Shown here: positions 33,185-41,702 of the stretch, piece after piece
How the letters are laid out: every line of letters starts with the position of its first letter
How positions within the stretch are numbered: the first letter of the stretch is position 1
Assembly: GCF_002217405.1 (NCBI RefSeq)
Contig: NZ_MUHE01000048.1
Span: forward strand, 1 to 64,000
Reading direction: 5' to 3'
Length of the DNA stretch: 64,000 bases
From: Flavobacterium psychrophilum DSM 3660 = ATCC 49418
Lineage (GTDB): Bacteria > Bacteroidota > Bacteroidia > Flavobacteriales > Flavobacteriaceae
Translations under genes and position numbers: made by a program
The notes under the pieces: generated by a model
Told to the model about the DNA's origin: nothing
The model's input: only the letters and a program-made list of their open reading frames with translations
Databases searched by the model: none

Positions 33185-33202
33185 CAACCTAAAATTTAGG
33201 CA

Positions 33203-34954
33203 ATGTACAGAAGTCATAATTGTGGCGAATTAAACGCTACGCATATCAATAAAGAAGTTACACTAGCAGGTTGGGTTCAGAAATCTCGTGATAAAGGATT
33301 TATGAATTGGGTCGATTTGCGTGACCGTTACGGAATTACGCAGCTCATGTTCGACGAAAGTCGCTCTGATAAAACAGTTTTCGAACTCGCAAAAACATTG
33401 GGTCGTGAATTTGTAATTCAAGTAAAAGGAACCGTTATAGAACGTGAGGCCAAAAACAAAAACATCTCAACAGGTGAGATAGAAATTTTAGTTACCCAAA
33501 TGACTATCCTAAACAGCTCGCTAACGCCGCCGTTTACAATTGAAGACGAAACAGATGGCGGTGAAGATATTCGTATGAAATACCGTTACCTTGATATTAG
33601 ACGAAATCCTGTAAAAAACAGCTTGCTTTTTCGTCATAAAGTAGCTATGGAAGTGCGCAAATACTTATCGGATTTAGATTTTTGTGAAGTAGAAACACCG
33701 TATTTAATTAAATCTACGCCAGAAGGAGCAAGAGATTTTGTAGTGCCATCTCGAATGAACGAGGGACAATTTTACGCCCTTCCGCAATCTCCACAAACAT
33801 TCAAACAATTATTGATGGTGGGTGGTATGGATAAATATTTTCAAATCGTAAAATGTTTCCGAGATGAAGATTTACGTGCCGACCGTCAGCCAGAATTTAC
33901 ACAAATAGATTGCGAAATGGCCTTCGTAGAACAAGAAGATATTTTGAATGTTTTTGAAGGACTAACACGCCATTTGCTCAAAGAATTAAAAGGAATCGAA
34001 GTAGAAAAATTTCCTCGTATGACATATAATCATGCTATGAAAACCTACGGAAATGACAAACCAGACATTCGTTTCGGAATGGAATTTGGAGAACTAAACG
34101 AATATGCGAAGCACAAAGATTTTCCAGTGTTTAATGCTGCCGAACTAGTCGTTGCAATTGCAGTTCCCGGAGTAGGCGAATATTCTAGAAAAGAAATAGA
34201 TGCACTTATAGAATGGGTAAAACGTCCACAAGTAGGCGCATCAGGAATGGTTTATGTAAAATGTAACGAAGATGGAACCTATAAATCATCAGTCGATAAA
34301 TTTTATGACCAAGGCGATTTGAGCCATTGGGCAAAAACAACAGGTGCAAAAGCAGGAGATATGATTTTTGTACTCTCCGGCCCAGCCGACAAAACTAGAG
34401 CGCAACTCTCTGCATTAAGAATGGAATTAGCAACTAGACTTGGCTTAAGAAACCCCGCAGAATTTGCACCACTTTGGGTAGTCGATTTTCCACTATTAGA
34501 ATTCGATGAAGAATCAGGTCGTTACCATGCAATGCACCACCCATTTACCTCGCCAAAACCAGAAGACATGCACTTGTTAGAAACCGACCCAAAATCTGTT
34601 CGTGCCAATGCTTACGATATGGTCCTCAACGGAAACGAAATAGGCGGAGGTTCTATCAGAATTCATGATAAAAATACGCAAGCATTAATGTTTAAATACT
34701 TAGGATTTACCGAAGAAGAAGCCAAAAATCAGTTCGGATTCCTAATGGACGCATTCCAGTTTGGAGCACCCCCACACGGAGGACTAGCTTTCGGATTAGA
34801 TAGATTAGTTGCAATTTTAGGAGGTCAAGAAACTATTCGCGATTTTATTGCTTTTCCGAAGAATAATTCAGGAAGAGATGTAATGATTGATGCACCGTCT
34901 ATTATTGATGATAGTCAGTTAAAAGAGCTGCATATTCAACTAGATTTAAAATAG
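33203..34954 (+). CDS. aspS: Aspartyl-tRNA synthetase
   Basis: Class II synthetase that charges tRNA-Asp. The 583-residue bacterial-type enzyme has the N-terminal OB anticodon-binding domain (about 1-110, [24 protein letters not shown]). Catalytic motifs follow: motif 2 in [19 protein letters not shown] (about 216-234) and motif 3 in [15 protein letters not shown] (about 533-547). A GAD insertion domain lies between (about 290-410). Full length. Coincidentally its substrate tRNA gene is the element's target at 13928. Confidence 0.97.
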   Translation: MYRSHNCGELNATHINKEVTLAGWVQKSRDKGFMNWVDLRDRYGITQLMFDESRSDKTVFELAKTLGREFVIQVKGTVIEREAKNKNISTGEIEILVTQMTILNSSLTPPFTIEDETDGGEDIRMKYRYLDIRRNPVKNSLLFRHKVAMEVRKYLSDLDFCEVETPYLIKSTPEGARDFVVPSRMNEGQFYALPQSPQTFKQLLMVGGMDKYFQIVKCFRDEDLRADRQPEFTQIDCEMAFVEQEDILNVFEGLTRHLLKELKGIEVEKFPRMTYNHAMKTYGNDKPDIRFGMEFGELNEYAKHKDFPVFNAAELVVAIAVPGVGEYSRKEIDALIEWVKRPQVGASGMVYVKCNEDGTYKSSVDKFYDQGDLSHWAKTTGAKAGDMIFVLSGPADKTRAQLSALRMELATRLGLRNPAEFAPLWVVDFPLLEFDEESGRYHAMHHPFTSPKPEDMHLLETDPKSVRANAYDMVLNGNEIGGGSIRIHDKNTQALMFKYLGFTEEEAKNQFGFLMDAFQFGAPPHGGLAFGLDRLVAILGGQETIRDFIAFPKNNSGRDVMIDAPSIIDDSQLKELHIQLDLK

Positions 34955-35021
34955 AAAGCATTGATTATCAATATTTTTAAAAAATATTAACACAAATTCA
35001 CGTTTGTATTATTTTAAAGAT

Positions 35022-35029
35022 TACATTTG
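35022..35029 (+). promoter_or_regulatory. Promoter -7 box of the cold-shock gene
   Basis: TACATTTG with TTTG 15 nt upstream (35003-35006), somewhat closer than usual. It lies 30 nt before the ATG. Confidence 0.5.
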
Positions 35030-35058
35030 CTACATTATAAATTATTATTACAATTAAA

Positions 35059-35259
35059 ATGCGCACAGGAACAGTAAAATTTTTCAATGAATCTAAAGGT
35101 TACGGATTTATTACAGACGACGAAACAGGAAAAGATATTTTCGTACACGCTTCAGGAATTAAAGCTGAAGAGTTAAGAGAAGGAGATAAAGTTTCTTATG
35201 AAGAAGAAGAAGGAAGAAAAGGTAGAGTAGCTGCTCAAGTAGTAGTTATCGAAGGATAA
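35059..35259 (+). CDS. Cold-shock domain protein
   Basis: A 66-residue single cold-shock OB domain that binds single-stranded nucleic acid. RNP1 is KGYGFIT (about residues 13-19) and RNP2 is IFVHAS (about 26-31). Length and motifs are complete. The tail (EEEEGRKGRVAAQVVVIEG) is more acidic than in E. coli CspA. Stands alone between aspS and a strong terminator. The likely role is an RNA chaperone; cold induction cannot be read from sequence. Confidence 0.95.
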   Translation: MRTGTVKFFNESKGYGFITDDETGKDIFVHASGIKAEELREGDKVSYEEEEGRKGRVAAQVVVIEG

Positions 35260-35289
35260 TAAAATATTTTTTAGCTTACCGAAAAAACG

Positions 35290-35318
35290 AACCGTTTCAT
35301 ATTGAAGCGGTTTTTTTT
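35290..35318 (+). terminator. Terminator of the cold-shock gene
   Basis: A 9-bp stem AACCGTTTC/GAAGCGGTT (one G-U pair), 5-nt loop and eight T residues. Confidence 0.85.
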
Positions 35319-35405
35319 ATGCCTATATTTTAAGTTCTTAGGAGCAATTCTAGCACCCTAGTCTGAAAGAGCGAACAGGCGAAGCAATCTGGGCTAAAAC
35401 ACGCA

Positions 35406-35846
35406 TCAGCGTTTTTTCCTGAAAAACTCTTTCATCAATTCCCCACATTCGGATTCCAAAATGCCATTAACCACAATAGTTTTAGGGTGTAATTGCGTTC
35501 CCATTTTAGTAAAACCACGTTGTGGGTCACTAGCACCAAAGACAATTTTAGAAATCTGACTCCAGTATAAAGCACCCGCACACATTTGGCAAGGTTCTAG
35601 CGTAACATACAAAATACAGTTGGTTAAATATTTTCCTCCTAAAAAATTAGCAGAAGCCGTAATAGCTTGCATTTCGGCATGAGCCGTAACATCATTTAAT
35701 AATTCGGTTAGATTATGACTTTTGGCAATAATTCGGTTATTTATAACCACAATGGCACCCACAGGAATTTCCTCTTTATCAAAAGCGACATAAGCTTCTT
35801 GCAAAGCTTTTCTCATAAAATACTCGTCGGTAAAAATATTTTCCAT
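35406..35846 (-). CDS. tadA: tRNA-specific adenosine deaminase
   Basis: Converts adenosine 34 to inosine in tRNA-Arg(ACG). The 146-residue protein (start 35846, MENIFTDEYFMRKAL) has the zinc-binding and proton-transfer motif HAEMQA (about 54-59) and the second zinc motif LEPCQMCAGA (about 83-92). The spacing and the FGASDPQRGF segment that follows are typical of TadA rather than guanine deaminase or cytidine deaminase, though the related nucleoside deaminases cannot be fully excluded. Divergent from the gene at 35909, with 62 bp between. Confidence 0.88.
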   Translation of the reverse strand: MENIFTDEYFMRKALQEAYVAFDKEEIPVGAIVVINNRIIAKSHNLTELLNDVTAHAEMQAITASANFLGGKYLTNCILYVTLEPCQMCAGALYWSQISKIVFGASDPQRGFTKMGTQLHPKTIVVNGILESECGELMKEFFRKKR

Positions 35847-35908
35847 ACGGTAAAAATACAAAATTGGTATAATTTTAGCTATATTTAATAGAACGAAATA
35901 AAAAAATT

Positions 35909-36496
35909 ATGGAAGTAAAATATACATTAACAATTTCAAAACCATGCCATGAAGATTGGAATGCTATGCCACCTAATTCGATAGGAAGGTTTTGCGAAAA
36001 TTGCGAAAAAAGTGTAGTCGATTTTACCAATATGAATTCGACAGAAATTCAAAACTATTTTGTTTCAAATCAAGGAAAAAAAATTTGCGGCCGATTTAGT
36101 AGCCAGCAATTAAATTCGGTTATCATACAAATATCAAATCAGGTTTTACATTCCCAAACCAATTTTTATAAAATATTTTTGCTGGCTTTGCTAATAAGTA
36201 TGGGGACAACATTGTTTAGCTGTACAGATAAAAATGGCAATAAGCAAAAAATTAATAAAGTTGAGGTTGCAGATAGTCTTGTAATTGAAAATACAGCAGT
36301 GGAAGTAATTTCTCCTGCAGGGAATGATTCATTGTATAAATCAGACCCTGCAAATCCAAAAAATAGTGAAGTCAGAATAATGAAGCCTACTAAAAAATAT
36401 AAAGGCTTAAAAAAACCAGAGACAAACATAATTTATAGAGAAATCATGGGAGATATATCTGTAGAACCAATTATAGATTCGCTAAAAACCAAATAG
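35909..36496 (+). CDS. Cys-motif protein with a single membrane segment
   Basis: No named family assigned. The 195-residue protein has a cytoplasmic-looking N-terminal domain with four ordered cysteines: KPCHEDW (Cys 13), GRFCENCEKSVVDFT (Cys 29 and 32) and KKICGRF (Cys 60), probably a small zinc or metal site. One hydrophobic segment follows (about 86-104, ending LFSC). The tail of 90 residues is Lys/Pro-rich. I recall the same N-terminal motif heading other Bacteroidota proteins. The Cys at 105 after the hydrophobic stretch is not in a lipoprotein position, given the long N-terminus. Upstream of dxs by 46 nt but probably unrelated in function. Confidence 0.7.
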   Translation: MEVKYTLTISKPCHEDWNAMPPNSIGRFCENCEKSVVDFTNMNSTEIQNYFVSNQGKKICGRFSSQQLNSVIIQISNQVLHSQTNFYKIFLLALLISMGTTLFSCTDKNGNKQKINKVEVADSLVIENTAVEVISPAGNDSLYKSDPANPKNSEVRIMKPTKKYKGLKKPETNIIYREIMGDISVEPIIDSLKTK

Positions 36497-36542
36497 CGTA
36501 ATAATTACAATTTAAAAATGTAAATTTGTTTTTTATAGAAAA

Positions 36543-38318
36543 ATGAAAAACAATTTACTTCAAAACATAAACAATCCAAACGATTTACGTCTGTTAGATG
36601 TTAATCAGTTGCCACAAATTGCTCAAGAATTACGTAATTTTATCATCGATGTCGTTTCAAAAAATGAAGGACATTTAGGAGCAAGTTTGGGTGTTGTCGA
36701 GCTTACAATTGCTTTGCATTACGTTTTTAATACACCCGATGATTTGTTAGTTTGGGACGTAGGTCATCAAGCGTATGGTCATAAAATATTAACAGGACGA
36801 CGAGATAATTTTCATACCAATCGAAAATTAGGCGGTATTTCAGGATTTCCTAAGCGAAGCGAAAGTATTTACGATGCCTTCGGAGTTGGTCATTCATCGA
36901 CCTCAATTTCTGCGATATTAGGAATGGCAATTGCTTCTCATATTAAAGGCGATTTCAACAAACAGCATGTTGCAGTTATCGGTGACGCATCTATTGCAAG
37001 CGGTATGGCTTTTGAAGGGTTAAACCATGCGGGAGTTACAAATGCTAATTTATTGGTCATCTTAAATGACAATGCTATTGGAATAGATCCAAGTGTTGGC
37101 GCGCTTAAAGATTATCTCACTGCCGTAAAAGAAGGAAAAAATCACAAAGATAATAACATGATAAAGTCTTTGAATTTTGATTATTCAGGACCAATAGACG
37201 GACATGATATTTTTGCGGTTGTTAAAGAATTGCAACGATTACAAAATATAAAAGGGCCGAAATTCTTACATATAATTACCACCAAAGGCAAAGGACTACA
37301 ACTTGCCGAAGCAGACCAAGTAAAATACCATGCACCAGGTAAATTTGATGCGGCTACTGGCGAAATACATTTGAAGGCAGAAGAGAATTTACCTCCAAAA
37401 TTTCAAGATGTTTTTGGATTAACTTTAGTCGAACTAGCCAAGCAAAACGAAAAAATAATAGGCATAACTCCTGCTATGCCATCTGGGTCATCGATGAAAT
37501 TTATGATGGAAGCTTTCCCAAATCGAGCTTTCGATGTAGGAATTGCCGAGCAACATGCAGTAACCTTATCGGCAGGAATGGCAACCCAAGGAATGGTTGT
37601 TTTTTGTAATATTTATTCGTCATTTATGCAAAGAGCCTACGATCAGATTATTCATGATGTAGCTTTGCAAAATCTTCCAGTTGTTTTTTGTTTAGATCGA
37701 GCTGGATTGGTTGGAGAAGATGGCGCAACGCACCATGGTGTTTTCGATATTTCTTATTTGAATTGTATTCCCAATATGATTATTTATGCACCTATAAATG
37801 AAATCGAACTACGAAATATTATGTTTACAGCACAATTAGGATTAAAACATCCCATGGCCATTCGTTACCCTCGTGGTCGTGGTGTGATTAAGGATTGGCA
37901 ATTACCCTTTCAAAAAATTGAAATTGGTAAAGGAGTTCAATTAAAAAAAGGCACTACTATTGCTGTTTTATCTACTGGAACTATTGGGAATAATGTTATA
38001 AAATCACTTTCTAAAAATAAAAAACCAGACTTGTTTTCGCATTATCATTTTCCATTTATAAAGCCTTTAGACGAAAAATTACTCAAAGATATATTTATGA
38101 GATATGACCAAATAATAACGGTCGAAGAAAATGCAATTATTGGAGGTTTTGGTAGTACCGTTAATCAGTTTTTTAATAATAATAATAAAGATGCTATTTT
38201 GATTAAAAATATCGGGATACTAGATTGTTTTATCGAGCAAGGCTCGGTTTCTGAGCTTCATAAGATTTGTGGGATTGACGAAATGAGTTTGATTCAGTTG
38301 TTTGATTCTATGGTATAA
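36543..38318 (+). CDS. dxs: 1-Deoxy-D-xylulose-5-phosphate synthase
   Basis: First enzyme of the non-mevalonate isoprenoid pathway; joins pyruvate and glyceraldehyde 3-phosphate using thiamine diphosphate. The 591-residue enzyme shows VWDVGHQAYGHKILTGR (about 73-89), the thiamine-binding GDASIASGMAFEGLNHAG (about 145-162, with the final Asn as NDN in LVILNDNAIG), EQHAVTLSAGMA (about 336-347) and YPRGRG (about 440-445). A little shorter than the E. coli enzyme (about 620). No other pathway gene lies beside it. Ends in a terminator shared with the convergent protease gene. Confidence 0.96.
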   Translation: MKNNLLQNINNPNDLRLLDVNQLPQIAQELRNFIIDVVSKNEGHLGASLGVVELTIALHYVFNTPDDLLVWDVGHQAYGHKILTGRRDNFHTNRKLGGISGFPKRSESIYDAFGVGHSSTSISAILGMAIASHIKGDFNKQHVAVIGDASIASGMAFEGLNHAGVTNANLLVILNDNAIGIDPSVGALKDYLTAVKEGKNHKDNNMIKSLNFDYSGPIDGHDIFAVVKELQRLQNIKGPKFLHIITTKGKGLQLAEADQVKYHAPGKFDAATGEIHLKAEENLPPKFQDVFGLTLVELAKQNEKIIGITPAMPSGSSMKFMMEAFPNRAFDVGIAEQHAVTLSAGMATQGMVVFCNIYSSFMQRAYDQIIHDVALQNLPVVFCLDRAGLVGEDGATHHGVFDISYLNCIPNMIIYAPINEIELRNIMFTAQLGLKHPMAIRYPRGRGVIKDWQLPFQKIEIGKGVQLKKGTTIAVLSTGTIGNNVIKSLSKNKKPDLFSHYHFPFIKPLDEKLLKDIFMRYDQIITVEENAIIGGFGSTVNQFFNNNNKDAILIKNIGILDCFIEQGSVSELHKICGIDEMSLIQLFDSMV

Positions 38319-38320
38319 AA

Positions 38321-38347
38321 AAAGCGTTCACAATTTGTGAACGCTTT
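38321..38347. terminator. Bidirectional terminator, copy 1 (dxs / M36 protease)
   Basis: A perfect stem AAAGCGTTCACAA/TTTGTGAACGCTTT between convergent genes. The same hairpin and its surroundings recur at 41654-41680 after the second protease gene, so it is part of the duplicated unit. Confidence 0.88.
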
Positions 38348-38369
38348 TCTCTTTAAGTTTTAAATATAA

Positions 38370-41114
38370 TTAGTTTAAGATAATTTTCTTAGTATAATTT
38401 AATTCGTCACCGTCTATTTTTATAATATACATTCCAGATTGTAAATTATTTAAGTTGATTGTTTTTTCAATGTTAAAATCTGTGTTTTTTAATGAGTAAA
38501 CAACACGGCCATTTAGATCGATAACCTGTAGGTTAACTTTTCCTGTAAACTGATTAATTTTTATGTTTACTAGTCCGTTAGATGGGTTTGGGTATATTTT
38601 TATCATATCCTTATTTTCGAAATAATTCAACCCTAATGTACAGTTTGGTCCTGCAGGTGGTTCTGTAAAATCTGCAACTTGATCCTTAATATCAGTTACA
38701 GAGCCATCATTACCTCCAGCAGATGCGTTTACACCAACACCTCTTCTTGCAAAAGTCTTCCATATCATACAATAATTTTGACCTCCTGTTGTAGCTTCGT
38801 CGGCTGCAATAAGACTGTCTCTTCCAGAAACAAATGTTGGTTTACAGCCTGTAAGCTTAATACCGTCTAGTACCAGTTGCATTATCATGTTGTTTCCGCC
38901 TGTTCCGTTATAAATATTAGGGTCGTAACCATACTTGTCTATATAATTCCATGCTAAATCCCATAATATTGCACACCATATAGAGCCAAGTTGGTGAGTA
39001 TCTATCTTGTCTGTATTTGGAGGTGTTCCAGAATCGCCAGTATTAAACCATTGAGCGTTTGAATCGTTATAGGTATGAGGGTTAACAGTCATATCTGTTG
39101 AATACTTGTATTTTCTAATTCCACCCCCATTTGTAGGTTGGTTTTCTGCAAAAGTTCCAATACCTTTAGCATCATTTCTTGTATCTCCTGGTTTAATTTG
39201 CATCATTAGCCACGCCCAGTCAGACCAACCTTCTCCCATTTGTTCCGATCCCGCTAAGCAATTTCCTGATAATCTTCTTGAAATACCGTGGGTATATTCG
39301 TGGGCAATTACTCCGTTATCAAAATCGCCATCAGTATTAACGAAAACTTCAGGTTTTGATATGCTTACGTTTATGTTTCCTGAACTCATAGCATTAATTA
39401 ATTCTTCTCCATCAGCTTGAGATATGCTTATTGCAGGAATGGTAATTGTTGCGTCGTCTCCATACATTGTGCTATTATCTTCAGTGTTTACTATAATTAC
39501 GCCAATGGCTCCTGCATTTTGTGCAGATTTTACTTTTCTTTCAAAAGTACATCCTCCACGTCTTATTACAGCAATTTTACCAGCTAATTCGGCACTGTTC
39601 CTGGCAGTATCGCATGCGTGTGGGGTACCTAGAATAGAACCTACATAGAGCACAAGGTTGTTTGTTAGCGTAGCGGGTGCCACAGGTAAATTTACATGTC
39701 CATTGGTAAAACCATTATCAGCTGCTGGGTAATTTTTTCCAGCTAATGTTCCAGTGTTTATTAGTAAGTTATTTGGTTTTTGAAAATCCCAAAGGTACAT
39801 TTGCATTCTTGGTTTAGAGCCATCTCTTGGAGAAGAAAAATTAGCGTTGTTAAATTTAGCAGCACCAGCTGGTCTTGCGGGAGTAAGTCTTGTTGGTGCA
39901 TTGTCTCTTGCAGATGCGTCTTGAGCTTCAGCATTTACAGCGTCGTTGCCGTTACCGCCTCTTCCAAAATTAGCTGTTTGAAAATTACCATTTGCTTCAT
40001 TAAAACCATATTGATACCATACATCATGCATGATATTGTTTTGGTAAAACAAGTTTGTTGTAGCGGCATTTGTATAAGTTGTAGCGTCAACACTGTTTCC
40101 TGCGTAAGGAAAATCAAAAGTTAAATTCGGGTAGGTTCCTGATGAAGCAGTTGTATAGGTTGTAGGCGTTGTCGGGTTGTCATTGTTTGCATCGGTATAA
40201 GCAAAAACATTGTTTCCTTTCGTGTAATTGAAGGTGGTTGTAGATGTTCCAATAGTAGTACTAGCATTATGCCAACCATTTGGGGAAGCTAAAGCTGTAG
40301 ATTCTGGGTTGGTTTCAAGGGTTCTAGCTGCATGATTGGGGCTTTCCCAGTTCCATTTAACGACCCTGTAATTTGTTGTGCCTGGGTTTGCTACTAGCGA
40401 TTTAGTGTTTTCTTTTAAGAAAAATCTTGTAAAATTATTTGTGTTATTGTTTTCGTTAGTAATTGCGTGGTTTTTTGTTCCGAAATGGCAAGAGATAACT
40501 AAATCTTGTTTGTCTAATAACTTTCCGTTAAGAGCATCTATTTTAACGTTCCATAAATGATCACCATCTTGACAGTAAAACTCATAACTCCAGGCTAATT
40601 TTAAAGTGGTTGCGTTTGCTGAGAAATAGACCAATTGCGCATTTATAGGGTCTTCTGTTAGACGACCATTGGTTAATTTGAATTTATTTAAATTGTTTTT
40701 ACTATCGTTAGTCTTTAGTATTTGAACCCCATTAATAGGAGATTCGTTAAGTTGGGCTAAAGCTTTCGAAAAACCATCAATAACACTAATGCTAGGGGTG
40801 GCTGAGTTTGTTTTTGAAGCTATGTTTTGTATGAAGTCTTCTCCGCCTTTTATGACTTCTCCGTTTTTTATCCAAAAATTAGAATCAGAGCTGTAAATTT
40901 CAACTCCTTTGTAGCGTTGTTTTACATGGTAATTATTTATTTTAGTAGCTTCTGAGCTAAAAGTATTAACAATTACAAGGTCTGAAAGATCTTGATTAGT
41001 AAGTGCAAGCTTAGAACGGTTTTCGTTCATGTAGGTTTGTATTTTCTCGATGGGGGCTTGTGAAAACCCTAAAGTTGATGTTAGAAAAAACAGCAGTAAT
41101 GTGGTTTTTTTCAT
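38370..41114 (-). CDS. Secreted M36-family metalloprotease with PA domain and T9SS sorting domain (copy 1)
   Basis: A 914-residue secreted zinc protease of the fungalysin type. Signal peptide MKKTTLLLFFLTSTLGFSQ; FTP-like propeptide (about 20-215); catalytic region starting about 240; a PA domain inserted at about 480-590 (AELAGKIAVIRRGGCTFERKV as its core landmark); then the zinc motif HEYTH (about 603-607), the third ligand in EGWSDW, and helices with IWCAILWDLAW. The C-terminus is a type A T9SS sorting domain (IYPNPSNGLVNIKI, GMYIIKI, KKIILN). Exported through type IX secretion, probably cell-surface or released. Tandem paralogue of the next gene. Substrate unknown. Confidence 0.93.
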   Translation of the reverse strand: MKKTTLLLFFLTSTLGFSQAPIEKIQTYMNENRSKLALTNQDLSDLVIVNTFSSEATKINNYHVKQRYKGVEIYSSDSNFWIKNGEVIKGGEDFIQNIASKTNSATPSISVIDGFSKALAQLNESPINGVQILKTNDSKNNLNKFKLTNGRLTEDPINAQLVYFSANATTLKLAWSYEFYCQDGDHLWNVKIDALNGKLLDKQDLVISCHFGTKNHAITNENNNTNNFTRFFLKENTKSLVANPGTTNYRVVKWNWESPNHAARTLETNPESTALASPNGWHNASTTIGTSTTTFNYTKGNNVFAYTDANNDNPTTPTTYTTASSGTYPNLTFDFPYAGNSVDATTYTNAATTNLFYQNNIMHDVWYQYGFNEANGNFQTANFGRGGNGNDAVNAEAQDASARDNAPTRLTPARPAGAAKFNNANFSSPRDGSKPRMQMYLWDFQKPNNLLINTGTLAGKNYPAADNGFTNGHVNLPVAPATLTNNLVLYVGSILGTPHACDTARNSAELAGKIAVIRRGGCTFERKVKSAQNAGAIGVIIVNTEDNSTMYGDDATITIPAISISQADGEELINAMSSGNINVSISKPEVFVNTDGDFDNGVIAHEYTHGISRRLSGNCLAGSEQMGEGWSDWAWLMMQIKPGDTRNDAKGIGTFAENQPTNGGGIRKYKYSTDMTVNPHTYNDSNAQWFNTGDSGTPPNTDKIDTHQLGSIWCAILWDLAWNYIDKYGYDPNIYNGTGGNNMIMQLVLDGIKLTGCKPTFVSGRDSLIAADEATTGGQNYCMIWKTFARRGVGVNASAGGNDGSVTDIKDQVADFTEPPAGPNCTLGLNYFENKDMIKIYPNPSNGLVNIKINQFTGKVNLQVIDLNGRVVYSLKNTDFNIEKTINLNNLQSGMYIIKIDGDELNYTKKIILN

Positions 41115-41143
41115 TATTATATTAGATATTGGTTAACTTTTTT

Positions 41144-41151
41144 CAAATATA
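41144..41151 (-). promoter_or_regulatory. Promoter -7 box of M36 protease copy 1
   Basis: TATATTTG on the minus strand, 30 nt before the ATG; the same element at the same distance precedes copy 2. Confidence 0.6.
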
Positions 41152-41653
41152 TAATAAATAATTAGAGATGTAAAATTATTTTCTTCTCTTTTGTAAGAGG
41201 GAGTAATTATGAGATCCTTCAAAAGTAAAGGTGTTGTTTGTTTTTTTTGATGTGTTCAAAACCGATTTATATTGCTGTTTTTTAATACGATAGGAAGTGT
41301 GATTATTAGTGTTTGTGTGAAAAAAAACAGCTTTTTTTTTGTGTTTTTTCTTGTGATTTTTCTTTACGGCTTACCTTCAAAGAAAAATCAAAGCGAAAGA
41401 AATGCTATCAGCAGTGTTGTGAAACTCGACAAAAAAGTATTAAAAAAAGTATATAACTTTGCATTGCTATTAATTAATTTGTTTTAAAAATTTTTATGTC
41501 TAGATGAAAATTTAGGGTTTTGTATTCGATTAAAATATACTTTAATACGCATTGAGTACTATAGAGCTAAAAAAGACAAAAAATGAGGAGGCAAAAGTTT
41601 TTTTTGATAAATGGAAAAATTCAAATGACTTCATGGTGTAAAAAGGTATAAAA

Positions 41654-41680
41654 AAAGCGTTCACAATTTGTGAACGCTTT
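41654..41680. terminator. Terminator, copy 2 (M36 protease copy 2)
   Basis: Same stem as 38321-38347, 23 nt beyond the stop of the second protease gene. Confidence 0.85.
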
Positions 41681-41702
41681 TCTCTTTAAGTTTTAAAGAT
41701 AA

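Larger units (their letters stand above)
41115..41702. other. Spacer between the two M36 protease genes
   Basis: It holds the promoter of copy 1 (41144-41151, minus strand) and the duplicated terminator of copy 2 (41654-41680). A plus-strand TAACTTTG promoter-like box at 41454-41461 has no gene after it. A 71-codon plus-strand frame at 41272 is low-complexity and not convincing. Confidence 0.45.

Noticed and set aside
39106..39420. 104-codon plus-strand ORF, with a near copy at 42439-42753
   Set aside because: Antisense shadow of the M36 protease genes; its conservation simply follows the protease duplication.
41272..41487. 71-codon plus-strand ORF between the protease genes
   Set aside because: Low-complexity Phe/Val/Lys-rich translation with no recognisable domain.
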